Of a DNA stretch of 64,000 nt, positions 39,500-47,689 are shown one piece after another. The stretch covers positions 62,001-126,000 of the forward strand of contig JAHBZZ010000001.1 in the NCBI GenBank assembly GCA_019635215.1, read 5' to 3'. Under the pieces are notes generated by a model. The model was given only the letters and a program-made list of their open reading frames with translations. It had not been told where the DNA came from and did no database searches. Positions within the stretch are counted from its first letter, which is position 1; each line of letters opens with the position of its first letter. The stretch comes from Nitrosomonas sp. GTDB lineage: Bacteria; Pseudomonadota; Gammaproteobacteria; Burkholderiales; Nitrosomonadaceae. Made by a program: the position numbers and the translations under genes.

Positions 39500-39925
39500 A
39501 TGCTGAAATTTTTATTGCCCATTGATGGCTCTGACAATGCCAGCAAAGCAGTCAGAAAAGTCATCGAAATGATGGATTGGTATAAAACCGAACCCGAAAT
39601 TCATTTACTTAATGTACAGTCCCCACTCGATGGCAATGTTTCCCTCTTCATTCATCAAAATGATATCAAACAATATCATCACGAAGAGGGTCTGAAATGT
39701 CTGCAAAAAGCGTTCTCAATGCTGGATCAGTCCGGCATTCAATATCAATATCACATTACCATTGGTAATCCGGTGGATAGCATAGAACAATTTGCTACGG
39801 AATTGCGCTGTGACCTGATCGTCATCAGTGCGCGTAAACATGGCGTTATTACAAATATACTGCTGGGTTCAGTGGTGAATAAAGTGATGCAGTTAACCTC
39901 AAAACCTGTTTTGCTTATTAAATAA
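39500..39925 (+). CDS. Universal stress protein family
   Basis: A 141-residue UspA-fold protein. Start moved to ATG 39500 (MLKFLLPIDGSDNASKAV), which matches the family, from the longer frame at 39452. The C-terminal nucleotide loop reads HGVITNILLGSV: it keeps the distal G-S but lacks the complete GxxG start of the ATP-binding form, so ATP binding is uncertain. Neighbours on the same strand: TerC 78 bp upstream and the metallo-hydrolase 16 bp downstream. Confidence 0.88.
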   Translation: MLKFLLPIDGSDNASKAVRKVIEMMDWYKTEPEIHLLNVQSPLDGNVSLFIHQNDIKQYHHEEGLKCLQKAFSMLDQSGIQYQYHITIGNPVDSIEQFATELRCDLIVISARKHGVITNILLGSVVNKVMQLTSKPVLLIK

Positions 39926-39941
39926 CTACCGGAGCACTTCT

Positions 39942-40706
39942 GTGAAGCTCAGGATTTTAGGATGCAGCGGCGGTATTGGCAGCGACTCTGATACAACATC
40001 AATATTGATCGATTCGGACGTTCTGATTGATGCCGGAACCGGTGTTGGAAATCTAGCACTCGACGAATTGTTGCACATTGACCATATCTTTGTAACCCAT
40101 TCACACTTAGATCATATTGTTTTTATACCTTTTCTGGTTGATACCGTTGGTTGCATGCGTCAAAAACCGATAACGGTTTATGCAACTCAGGCGACACTGG
40201 ATACGCTCAAGCAGCATTTGTTCAACTGGCATATATGGCCTGATTTTACGAAAATTCCAGATGCTCATAATCCTTATATGCGCTATGAAACAATATCAGA
40301 AGGAGAAGTAATTGACTTGAGCGGCAGAAAAATCATGCCGCTACCCGCAAATCACGTTGTACCATCCGTGGGTTATCTGATCGACTCGGGAAACGCAAGT
40401 CTTGTATTTACAGGCGACACAACCACAAATGATGCGCTGTGGCCGATCGTTAATACTATCCATAACCTCAAATATCTCATAATTGAAGCTGCTTTTTGCG
40501 AAAAGAAAAAAGAAATCGCCATACGATCAAAACATCTGTGTCCGAGCCTATTGTGTGCGGAACTCAAGAAACTTACATCTAAAGTCGAAATTTATATTAC
40601 GCACTTAAGACAAGGTGAAGCTGATTTAACAATGCGTGAAATTCAGGTTTGCGCAGAAAAAATGAATCCTCGCAGACTGATGAAGAATCATATATTCGAG
40701 TTTTAA
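39942..40706 (+). CDS. Metallo-beta-lactamase-fold hydrolase (phosphodiesterase type)
   Basis: A 254-residue enzyme starting at GTG 39942, nine bases after GGAGC. The metal motif HSHLDH gives His53, His55, Asp57 and His58; further ligands are the His in PANHVVPSVGYL and Asp in FTGDTT, with a late His in YITHLR. The layout resembles class II cAMP phosphodiesterases and RNase Z relatives. It precedes the GAF-GspE ATPase by 22 bp, so a cyclic-nucleotide link to the GAF domain is an attractive but untested idea. Confidence 0.85.
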   Translation: MKLRILGCSGGIGSDSDTTSILIDSDVLIDAGTGVGNLALDELLHIDHIFVTHSHLDHIVFIPFLVDTVGCMRQKPITVYATQATLDTLKQHLFNWHIWPDFTKIPDAHNPYMRYETISEGEVIDLSGRKIMPLPANHVVPSVGYLIDSGNASLVFTGDTTTNDALWPIVNTIHNLKYLIIEAAFCEKKKEIAIRSKHLCPSLLCAELKKLTSKVEIYITHLRQGEADLTMREIQVCAEKMNPRRLMKNHIFEF

Positions 40707-40728
40707 AGTATTTTGGAGAGGTGGCAAA

Positions 40729-43098
40729 ATGAGTATGACGACTGCAGTTAAACCAGTAGGCTGCAAATCTGACGAAATACTGGATTTCTCAAGAAACCTG
40801 CAAACCGTTACCCACAAAATTCATGCGGCCAGCGATATTGATGAAATTATGCTAGAAATTAGCAAAGATATTTGTAGTTTGTTCAATGCGGATCGCTTAA
40901 CAATTTATACATTAAGTGAAGACAAGTCGTTTCTGACATCCAGAGTAAAAACCGGACTGGATTCTTTTCAGGATCTTAAACTGCCACTCAGTGAACGCAG
41001 CATCGCCGGATATGCGGGTTTGAACAAAGAAACCGTCAATCTCGAAGACGTTTACAATAAACGAGAACTAAAGAAACTTAATGAAAAACTGGCTTTCTTA
41101 CAAGAAGTCGACAAACGTACCGGGTATCGAACCAAACAGATGTTGGTCTCCCCTATTCTGACGGCAGACGATAACACACTGATCGGTGTAATCCAGATTA
41201 TTAACAGCAAAGATGACAAGCCTTTTTCACCCCGTGTGATTGATGGTGCCAAAGAAATTTCCCGGACGCTCGCTATCGCATTAAAGCAACGCCAGAAATC
41301 ATTTAAACTACTTAAATCGAAATATGACCATCTGATTCTGGATACAATTATTTCTGCAGCCAATTTCGAACAAGCAGCACGAACAGCACGCGAAAAAGAA
41401 TGTGATCTGGAGGATGTGCTAATTGATGAATTTCGAATTGCAGCACCTTTAATCGGAAAAGCACTGGCTTCTTTTTTTGACGTCAAATATGAGCCTTTCA
41501 AAGCGGATCGGGTAAAACCATTGGACTTGCTGCGCAATCTCAAACGAGACTATATCGAAACCAATGCCTGGCTGCCGATTGATGATGGAAAGGAAGGTTT
41601 GGTTGTATTGACATTAGATCCGGACCGGATTAAATCGCTGCGAATCGTGAACAATATTTTTCCCAAATATAAAGTGATCTATGCAGTAACTACACAACGG
41701 GAATTTAAACAGACTGTCGATTTATTCTATGGCAGCAGCCATGAAGATATTGATACCGGCGATATCAATGAAATGCTGGTCGGCATGGATAGCGAAGGGG
41801 AAGAAATCCACGAACTGGATGAAACATCCGCTGCATCGGATAACGAATTGGTCAAACTGGTCAATAAAGTCATCATTGATGCTTATAAAATGGGCGTTTC
41901 GGATATACACGTCGAACCCTATCCTGGAAAGGAAAAAACCAAAATCCGTTTCCGCAAGGACGGCTCACTGATGCCTTATATCGAAATTCCTGCAAGTCTG
42001 CGGAATTCTCTGATTACGCGTATCAAGATCATGTGCGATTTGGATATTTCTGAAAAACGGCGACCACAAGATGGCAAAATCAAATTCAAGAAGTTTGCGC
42101 CATTGGATATTGAGCTCAGGGTTGCCACTGTTCCATCAGCTGGTGGTATGGAAGATGTGGTGATGCGTATTCTATCTGCGGGAGAACCGATTCCACTGGA
42201 TAATATGGGCTTCACACCGCATAATCTCGAAGAACTGAAGCAAATCATCAGCAAACCCTATGGACTGTTTTTTGTCTGCGGCCCCACCGGTTCAGGTAAA
42301 ACAACCACACTGCATTCGATCCTGAAACACCTCAATCGCGCCGAGACTAAAATCTGGACAGCGGAAGATCCTGTTGAGATTACACAGAAAGGATTGCGGC
42401 AGGTACAGATGAATGTCAAAGCGGGCCTGACTTTTCCCGTTGTAATGAAAGCGTTTTTGCGCGCCGATCCCGATATCATCATGGTTGGCGAGATGCGTGA
42501 CAAGGAAACCACCAGCATCGGTATTGAGGCATCATTAACCGGTCACCTGGTTTTCGCAACACTCCATACCAACAGTGCGCCGGAATCCGTTATCCGTTTA
42601 CTCGACATGGGAATGGATCCCTTTAATTTCGCCGATGCATTACTCGGTGTTCTCGCACAGCGTCTGGCCAAGCGTTTATGCAAAAAATGCAAGAAACCGT
42701 ATGTAGCTGAAGAACGGGAGATCAAGTCACTATTGAATGAATATTGTGAAGAACTCAGAAATATAGATCACTTCAAGCAAAATTCAGAAACTGCGATTGA
42801 GGAAATACTGACACATTGGAAAAAATTATACGGTGATGAGAAAGGTCAGATTGTTTTATATAAATCCACTGGATGTGACGATTGTGCCGGAACAGGCTAT
42901 AGCGGACGAGTTGGTTTGCATGAGTTGTTAACTGCATCCGATGCTTTGAAAAAAAACATCCAGGAACGCGCCAGAGTCGCTGACATGCTGGTAACGGCGC
43001 TCAGCGAAGGCATGCGCACATTGAAGCAAGACGGCATAGAAAAAGTATTACAAGGTATTACCGATATTCATCAAGTTAGGGTCGTGTGTATCAAGTAA
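40729..43098 (+). CDS. GspE/PilB-like secretion ATPase with N-terminal GAF domain
   Basis: A 789-residue protein combining a GAF sensor domain (~25-185), an N1-type GspE/PilB domain (~200-340), and a hexameric traffic ATPase. Walker A GPTGSGKT is at 518-525, the Asp box TAEDPVEI follows, Walker B ends in MVGEMRD, and a His box carries GHLVFATLHTN. A zinc-binding pair Cys651/Cys654 and Cys716/Cys719 closes the C-terminal module. Such ATPases polymerise type IV pilins or type II pseudopilins. No gspF/pilC, pilin or prepilin peptidase is nearby. The GAF fusion suggests ligand-controlled activity; the adjoining phosphodiesterase-like gene may supply the signal. Confidence 0.92.
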   Translation: MSMTTAVKPVGCKSDEILDFSRNLQTVTHKIHAASDIDEIMLEISKDICSLFNADRLTIYTLSEDKSFLTSRVKTGLDSFQDLKLPLSERSIAGYAGLNKETVNLEDVYNKRELKKLNEKLAFLQEVDKRTGYRTKQMLVSPILTADDNTLIGVIQIINSKDDKPFSPRVIDGAKEISRTLAIALKQRQKSFKLLKSKYDHLILDTIISAANFEQAARTAREKECDLEDVLIDEFRIAAPLIGKALASFFDVKYEPFKADRVKPLDLLRNLKRDYIETNAWLPIDDGKEGLVVLTLDPDRIKSLRIVNNIFPKYKVIYAVTTQREFKQTVDLFYGSSHEDIDTGDINEMLVGMDSEGEEIHELDETSAASDNELVKLVNKVIIDAYKMGVSDIHVEPYPGKEKTKIRFRKDGSLMPYIEIPASLRNSLITRIKIMCDLDISEKRRPQDGKIKFKKFAPLDIELRVATVPSAGGMEDVVMRILSAGEPIPLDNMGFTPHNLEELKQIISKPYGLFFVCGPTGSGKTTTLHSILKHLNRAETKIWTAEDPVEITQKGLRQVQMNVKAGLTFPVVMKAFLRADPDIIMVGEMRDKETTSIGIEASLTGHLVFATLHTNSAPESVIRLLDMGMDPFNFADALLGVLAQRLAKRLCKKCKKPYVAEEREIKSLLNEYCEELRNIDHFKQNSETAIEEILTHWKKLYGDEKGQIVLYKSTGCDDCAGTGYSGRVGLHELLTASDALKKNIQERARVADMLVTALSEGMRTLKQDGIEKVLQGITDIHQVRVVCIK

Positions 43099-43171
43099 TG
43101 TTCCAATCAAAGAATTTGGTATGATTACATTTTACTATTTACGATAACTTTCAATCAAGATTTTTAGACTT

Positions 43172-43687
43172 ATGGCTCTATTCATTAACGGACAGAAAAC
43201 ATTGCACTATTGTCTGGCAACAGTATTTCTTGTGCTAAGCTTCACAATATCCGCAACATCCCAGGCCGTACAATTGCTGGACATCCGTTCCGATGAAGCG
43301 GCAGACGACTGCAATCCTGAAATTTCGCAGGTCAGGGTAACGGTTAATGGTGTCGGATATGGCGGCATCCTTACCGTTGGGCTATATGATGATCCTCATC
43401 ATTTTCTCGTAAAACAGGGACGTAAACGGCGGATACGAATTCCCGCTACCGATGAACAGCATATTGTTTGTTTTAGTCTGGACAAACACGGCACATATGC
43501 TGTTGCGGCTTATCATGATAAAGACGCCGACCGCAAATTGAAGCGACGCTGGAATATGCTACCTGGTGAACCTTTTGGATTATCCAATAATCCAAAACCT
43601 GTCATCGGTTTTCCAAAATTCAGTGATTCAGCGTTTACTACCGAAGGACTCGGCGCAGATATCATTATTAACCTGCATCAACCTTAA
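43172..43687 (+). CDS. DUF2141 secreted protein
   Basis: A 171-residue exported protein: signal peptide ~1-33 (hydrophobic LATVFLVLSFTISATSQA), then a beta-sandwich domain with GILTVGLYDDPHHFL, CFSLDKHGTYAVAAYHDKD and GEPFGLSNNPK, the conserved DUF2141 text. Role unknown; homologues are common in proteobacteria. Start ATG 43172 lacks a strong ribosome-binding site. Confidence 0.85.
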   Translation: MALFINGQKTLHYCLATVFLVLSFTISATSQAVQLLDIRSDEAADDCNPEISQVRVTVNGVGYGGILTVGLYDDPHHFLVKQGRKRRIRIPATDEQHIVCFSLDKHGTYAVAAYHDKDADRKLKRRWNMLPGEPFGLSNNPKPVIGFPKFSDSAFTTEGLGADIIINLHQP

Positions 43688-43859
43688 TCATTTTTGAACA
43701 TGCAATAAACCACAATCCGGAAACACAAGCCGATGGGTATTCTCAGACACGGCATGATTTCACGGGATATGTTATTCCGAATATTTCAAACAGCTGTAGT
43801 AACTTAGTATCGTTACAGAGCCTCAAAATCATATATTCATTCGGTAATTTCAATCGTAA

Positions 43860-44687
43860 ATGAAAATGCTGTTTAACCTGGCGGTCACTTTGTTGAATGC
43901 CTACTTGCTTCTTCTGCTATTGGTTTTCATCCTGCAATCCCATCTGTTGTATTTCCCCAAAGTTGAGAAAAATATTACAACCACGCCGGATCAACACGGT
44001 TATGTATTTGAATCAGTGGAAATCAATACTGCGGATAAAGAAATATTGCACGGCTGGTTTGTACCGGCTCCGGATGCCATAGGAACTGCACTTTTTTTTC
44101 ATGGTAATGCCGGTAACATTTCTCACCGGTTGGCTTATCTGCCCATGTTCCGGCAGCTCAAATTGAATGTGCTGATTTTTGATTACCGTGGTTACGGTCA
44201 GAGTAGCGGCTCACCGACTGAAACAGGCACTTACGCCGATGCGTTGGCGGCCTGGAAATACCTGACCGACGTCCGGGGTATTCCTCCGTCAGAAATCGCC
44301 CTGTATGGCGAATCACTTGGCGGTGCAATTGCCGCATGGCTGGCAACACAGAAACATGTAGCCATGTTGATATTAGCTTCGACATTCACCTCTGTTCCAG
44401 ATCTCGCCCGGACAATCTATCCATTTTTACCGGTACATTGGATTACACGTTTCCAATACAATACCCTGGAATATCTCAAATCAACTGATTGTCCAGTATT
44501 TATAGCACACAGTCAGCATGATGAAATCGTACCCTTTTCCCATGGCGAACGATTATTTCGTGCTGCCAGAGAACCGAAACAATTCTTGACTATGACTAAC
44601 GGTCACAACGAAGGGTTTATCTTTATGCGCGAAGATTGGACTAGCAAACTTGATTTGTTTGTAAGAACGCACCTGGAATCACCGTAA
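43860..44687 (+). CDS. Membrane-anchored alpha/beta hydrolase (Bem46-like)
   Basis: A 275-residue serine hydrolase. One N-terminal helix (~5-27) anchors it to the inner membrane. The fold shows FHGNAGNISHR (oxyanion), FDYRGYGQSSG, nucleophile Ser152 in GESLGGA, Asp in HSQHDEIVP and His in NGHNEGF. Bem46/YfhR-type proteins have no settled substrate. The 172 bp upstream contain no gene. It converges with mdh, 63 bp between the stops. Confidence 0.9.
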   Translation: MKMLFNLAVTLLNAYLLLLLLVFILQSHLLYFPKVEKNITTTPDQHGYVFESVEINTADKEILHGWFVPAPDAIGTALFFHGNAGNISHRLAYLPMFRQLKLNVLIFDYRGYGQSSGSPTETGTYADALAAWKYLTDVRGIPPSEIALYGESLGGAIAAWLATQKHVAMLILASTFTSVPDLARTIYPFLPVHWITRFQYNTLEYLKSTDCPVFIAHSQHDEIVPFSHGERLFRAAREPKQFLTMTNGHNEGFIFMREDWTSKLDLFVRTHLESP

Positions 44688-44750
44688 CGAGATTCAGATG
44701 CACTATGCTGCGCAAAAGGCAGTATTCAGAAACAGCTCAAACAGGAAAAA

Positions 44751-45734
44751 CTACAACAGATATTTGACGGTATTTCGTTCAGCAACTAATTCTTCGTAGC
44801 TGGCTTTCATTTTCTCTTTGTCAAAATCGCTTAATTCCAATCCTTGCACAATGCTATAGCTGCCATCCCGGCAAGTGACCGGAAAACTGTATATGACGCC
44901 TTCGGGGATATCATAACTTCCATCGGATGGGATACCCATGGATGTCCAGTCATTTTCCCGAGTACCGAAAATCCAGTCTTGTATATGGTTAATCACGGCA
45001 TTCGCGGCGCTTCCGGCACTTGATTTGCCGTGACGTGCTTCAATAATGGCCATGCCACGTTTTTGCACGATGGGCATAAAATGCTCGGTAATCCAGCGAT
45101 CATCCTGAATCAGTGCTCTAGCCGATTCCTGATCAACTGTTGCATGATTCAGATCCGGATATTGTGTATTGGAATGGTTACCCCAGATAATCATCTTTCT
45201 GATGGCGGTAACAGGCCGGGAAAGCTTTTGTGCAACTTGAAATAATGCACGATTGTGATCGAGCCTGAGCATCGCCGAAAAATTGTGCGGATTCAGGTTC
45301 GGGGCATTCTTTATTGTGATATAGGCATTCGTATTGGCAGGATTACCAACGACAAGCACCTTAACGTCCCTGCTTGCAACCGCATTAAGCGCTTTTCCCT
45401 GTTCAATAAAAATCGGGCCATTCGCTTTGAGCAGATCTTTCCGCTCCATATTTTCACCACGTGGGCGCGCACCGATCAGTAAGGCGATATCAACATCTTT
45501 AAAGGCGACACGTGGATCATCCGTAGTGATGAGTTCAGTCAACAAAGGAAATGCGCAATCCTGCAATTCCATGACAAGACCGTCAAATAGTTGACGTGCA
45601 TCAGGAATATCAAGCAGCTGTAAAATAACCGGCTGATCTTTACCAAGCATATCTCCTGCTGCAATGCGAAAGATCAGGTTATAACATATTTGTCCTGTTG
45701 CACCAGTGACTGCAATTCGAATGGGCGATTTCAT
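44751..45734 (-). CDS. mdh: Malate dehydrogenase
   Basis: NAD-dependent oxidation of malate to oxaloacetate in the TCA cycle. It has 327 residues, of the dimeric betaproteobacterial/actinobacterial type. Seen: NAD loop [13 protein letters not shown], substrate loop [28 protein letters not shown] and the catalytic His in [11 protein letters not shown]. It is isolated from other TCA genes. Confidence 0.97.
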   Translation of the reverse strand: MKSPIRIAVTGATGQICYNLIFRIAAGDMLGKDQPVILQLLDIPDARQLFDGLVMELQDCAFPLLTELITTDDPRVAFKDVDIALLIGARPRGENMERKDLLKANGPIFIEQGKALNAVASRDVKVLVVGNPANTNAYITIKNAPNLNPHNFSAMLRLDHNRALFQVAQKLSRPVTAIRKMIIWGNHSNTQYPDLNHATVDQESARALIQDDRWITEHFMPIVQKRGMAIIEARHGKSSAGSAANAVINHIQDWIFGTRENDWTSMGIPSDGSYDIPEGVIYSFPVTCRDGSYSIVQGLELSDFDKEKMKASYEELVAERNTVKYLL

Positions 45735-45903
45735 TTTCTTCCAATCCTTGAGAAAATCCTGCAGACTGCAAACCTACAGTTCTTGGGAAAGTGTGACACG
45801 GCATTATACTTGTTATCGAAGATACGCGGAAGACCGAGTTTATTGCAGATTCCGGCTGGAAGCTTGGAGAACCGGTAACAAACAAAAGTCGGATACCGCT
45901 TCA

Positions 45904-46338
45904 TTAGCGGCATTTCTGGCGTATCTCCCGCGAGATATCCATTTGCAGATGCCCATAATAACCCGGTAATAAATAAAAACCGTATATTGAAGATCTTCTA
46001 AAATCAGCGACTTGTACTTCAAACATCAAATCACGTAACTGCTCGCACTGGGCTCTGGCTTCCAATTCCTGCATTCTTAATGCCTGCCGTTCCGCCTCTG
46101 CTTGAGAGAAACGTAAATTATCTTGCCGCATGCTTTGAAATTTTCTGAGCATGGCTTCCTGCTTTTGCTGCTCAGTTGTTTCCTGCGGTGCAGGTAATGC
46201 GGTCAAATCTGAAATCATGGCACCAGGCACAGGCGTTTTACTGTACTGGATTTGCCCCCACGGATCACTCCACTGATAAATGGTATCAGCGGAAGCATAT
46301 GAAAAATAAAATATGGCAACAAACATTATTTTCTTCAT
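45904..46338 (-). CDS. DUF4124 secreted protein
   Basis: A 144-residue exported protein: signal peptide ~1-16 (MKKIMFVAIFYFSYASA), then the DUF4124 text TIYQWSDPWGQIQYSKTPVPGA, then a charged helical stretch rich in Gln, Arg and Glu (~50-110), probably coiled. I start at ATG 46338, where the signal peptide begins; the frame also contains an ATG seven residues earlier. Function unknown. It lies 119 bp from hemW, which is upstream on the same strand. Confidence 0.8.
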   Translation of the reverse strand: MKKIMFVAIFYFSYASADTIYQWSDPWGQIQYSKTPVPGAMISDLTALPAPQETTEQQKQEAMLRKFQSMRQDNLRFSQAEAERQALRMQELEARAQCEQLRDLMFEVQVADFRRSSIYGFYLLPGYYGHLQMDISREIRQKCR

Positions 46339-46457
46339 GATCCGGGAACGAATGTCCAATTATTTATCGTCATGGGCACATGCATTATTCTCAACAATTT
46401 CCTCGAGCTTTACATAGGCCACGCAACCTTCCTTTCTTTTGATGGATGAATACGGTT

Positions 46458-47681
46458 CTAATTCCTGATTTCGGGCAAAAAGATTTGCAAAAGATCGTTC
46501 AAAAAACGCCTGCCCATTAAAGTTGGTGTAATACGACGATAATCACGTTCGATCAACCCGCGCTGTTCCGCCTCTTTCAGTTGTGGAAGAATAACGGTAA
46601 TCGGCATTCCTGTACGGTCTTCAAACAATGCGCTTTCGAATCCCCCCGTCAGACGCAGTGCATTCATCATGAATTCAAAACTGCAATCCACCCGCTTCAA
46701 TTCGAATTGCGTCTGTATCGTTGGTGCCGCAGAGATAGAACTGCCCGTCGCTTTTTCAAGATAAGTCTTAGGTTGCTTGAACCGCATCTGACGAATGATT
46801 TTATCTTTAAAACTGATCTTACTGTGCGCACCGGCACCTATGCCGAGGTAATCACCGAATAACCAGTAATTCCTGTTATGGTGAGATTCCCGTCCACGGT
46901 GTGCAAATGCGGATGTCTCATAATGCAGGTATTGATGCTCACGCAAGATCCGCTCAATTTGATCCTGCATATCGGCCGTCTGCTCATCGGTAGGCAATAC
47001 GGGCGGAAAACGATGAAACAGCGTATTCGGCTCCAGTGTCAAATGATAGGCAGACAAATGTGCAACGCCAAAAGAACAAGCCGTTGCAACGTCCCTGCAT
47101 GCATCTTCCACTGTCTGACCAGGTAATGCATACATCAAATCCAGATTGATGTTGTCAAATGTTTTCTGTGCGATATCAACCGCTCTGTATGCTTCATCAT
47201 CGCTATGTACCCGCCCTAGCGCATGGAGATATTGTGAATTGAAGCTCTGTATACCGATGGACAAACGATTGATACCCGCAGAATGAAAATCAGCAAATTT
47301 CTGCATTTCGAACGTTCCCGGATTGGCTTCCAGAGTAATTTCAACCATAGGTTCCAGCGGCAGTAAAGTTCTTACCGCCGCCAAAATTTTGTCAATCGAC
47401 CCTGCGCCGAACAAGCTCGGTGTTCCGCCACCAAAAAAAACACTGGTTACTTGCCGCCCCCAGATATGCGGCAGAGCGGATTCCAGATCACGGATCACCG
47501 CGTTTACATAGGCCTCTTCAGAAAATGAATGCTCCTTTCGTAATTCATGTGAATTGAAATCACAGTACGGACATTTTTTCAGGCACCAGGGAATATGAAT
47601 ATACACACTCAATGGCGGCAGCGACTTAAGTCCCAGCGCTGCCGCCCCCGACAATGGAATTTGTGAAATGACTGAATTCAC
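46458..47681 (-). CDS. hemW: HemW-type radical SAM heme chaperone
   Basis: A 407-residue radical SAM protein. The cluster-binding cysteines are Cys33, Cys37 and Cys40 in WCLKKCPYCDF. FFGGGTPSLFG and TLEANPGTFE follow, with a HemN C-terminal domain near the end. Proteins of this group are often annotated as oxygen-independent coproporphyrinogen oxidase, but the CxxxCxxC form without the extra HemN residues fits the heme-trafficking HemW. Eight bases separate it from the permease gene upstream, suggesting one transcript. Confidence 0.93.
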   Translation of the reverse strand: MNSVISQIPLSGAAALGLKSLPPLSVYIHIPWCLKKCPYCDFNSHELRKEHSFSEEAYVNAVIRDLESALPHIWGRQVTSVFFGGGTPSLFGAGSIDKILAAVRTLLPLEPMVEITLEANPGTFEMQKFADFHSAGINRLSIGIQSFNSQYLHALGRVHSDDEAYRAVDIAQKTFDNINLDLMYALPGQTVEDACRDVATACSFGVAHLSAYHLTLEPNTLFHRFPPVLPTDEQTADMQDQIERILREHQYLHYETSAFAHRGRESHHNRNYWLFGDYLGIGAGAHSKISFKDKIIRQMRFKQPKTYLEKATGSSISAAPTIQTQFELKRVDCSFEFMMNALRLTGGFESALFEDRTGMPITVILPQLKEAEQRGLIERDYRRITPTLMGRRFLNDLLQIFLPEIRN

Positions 47682-47689
47682 TACCGTAT

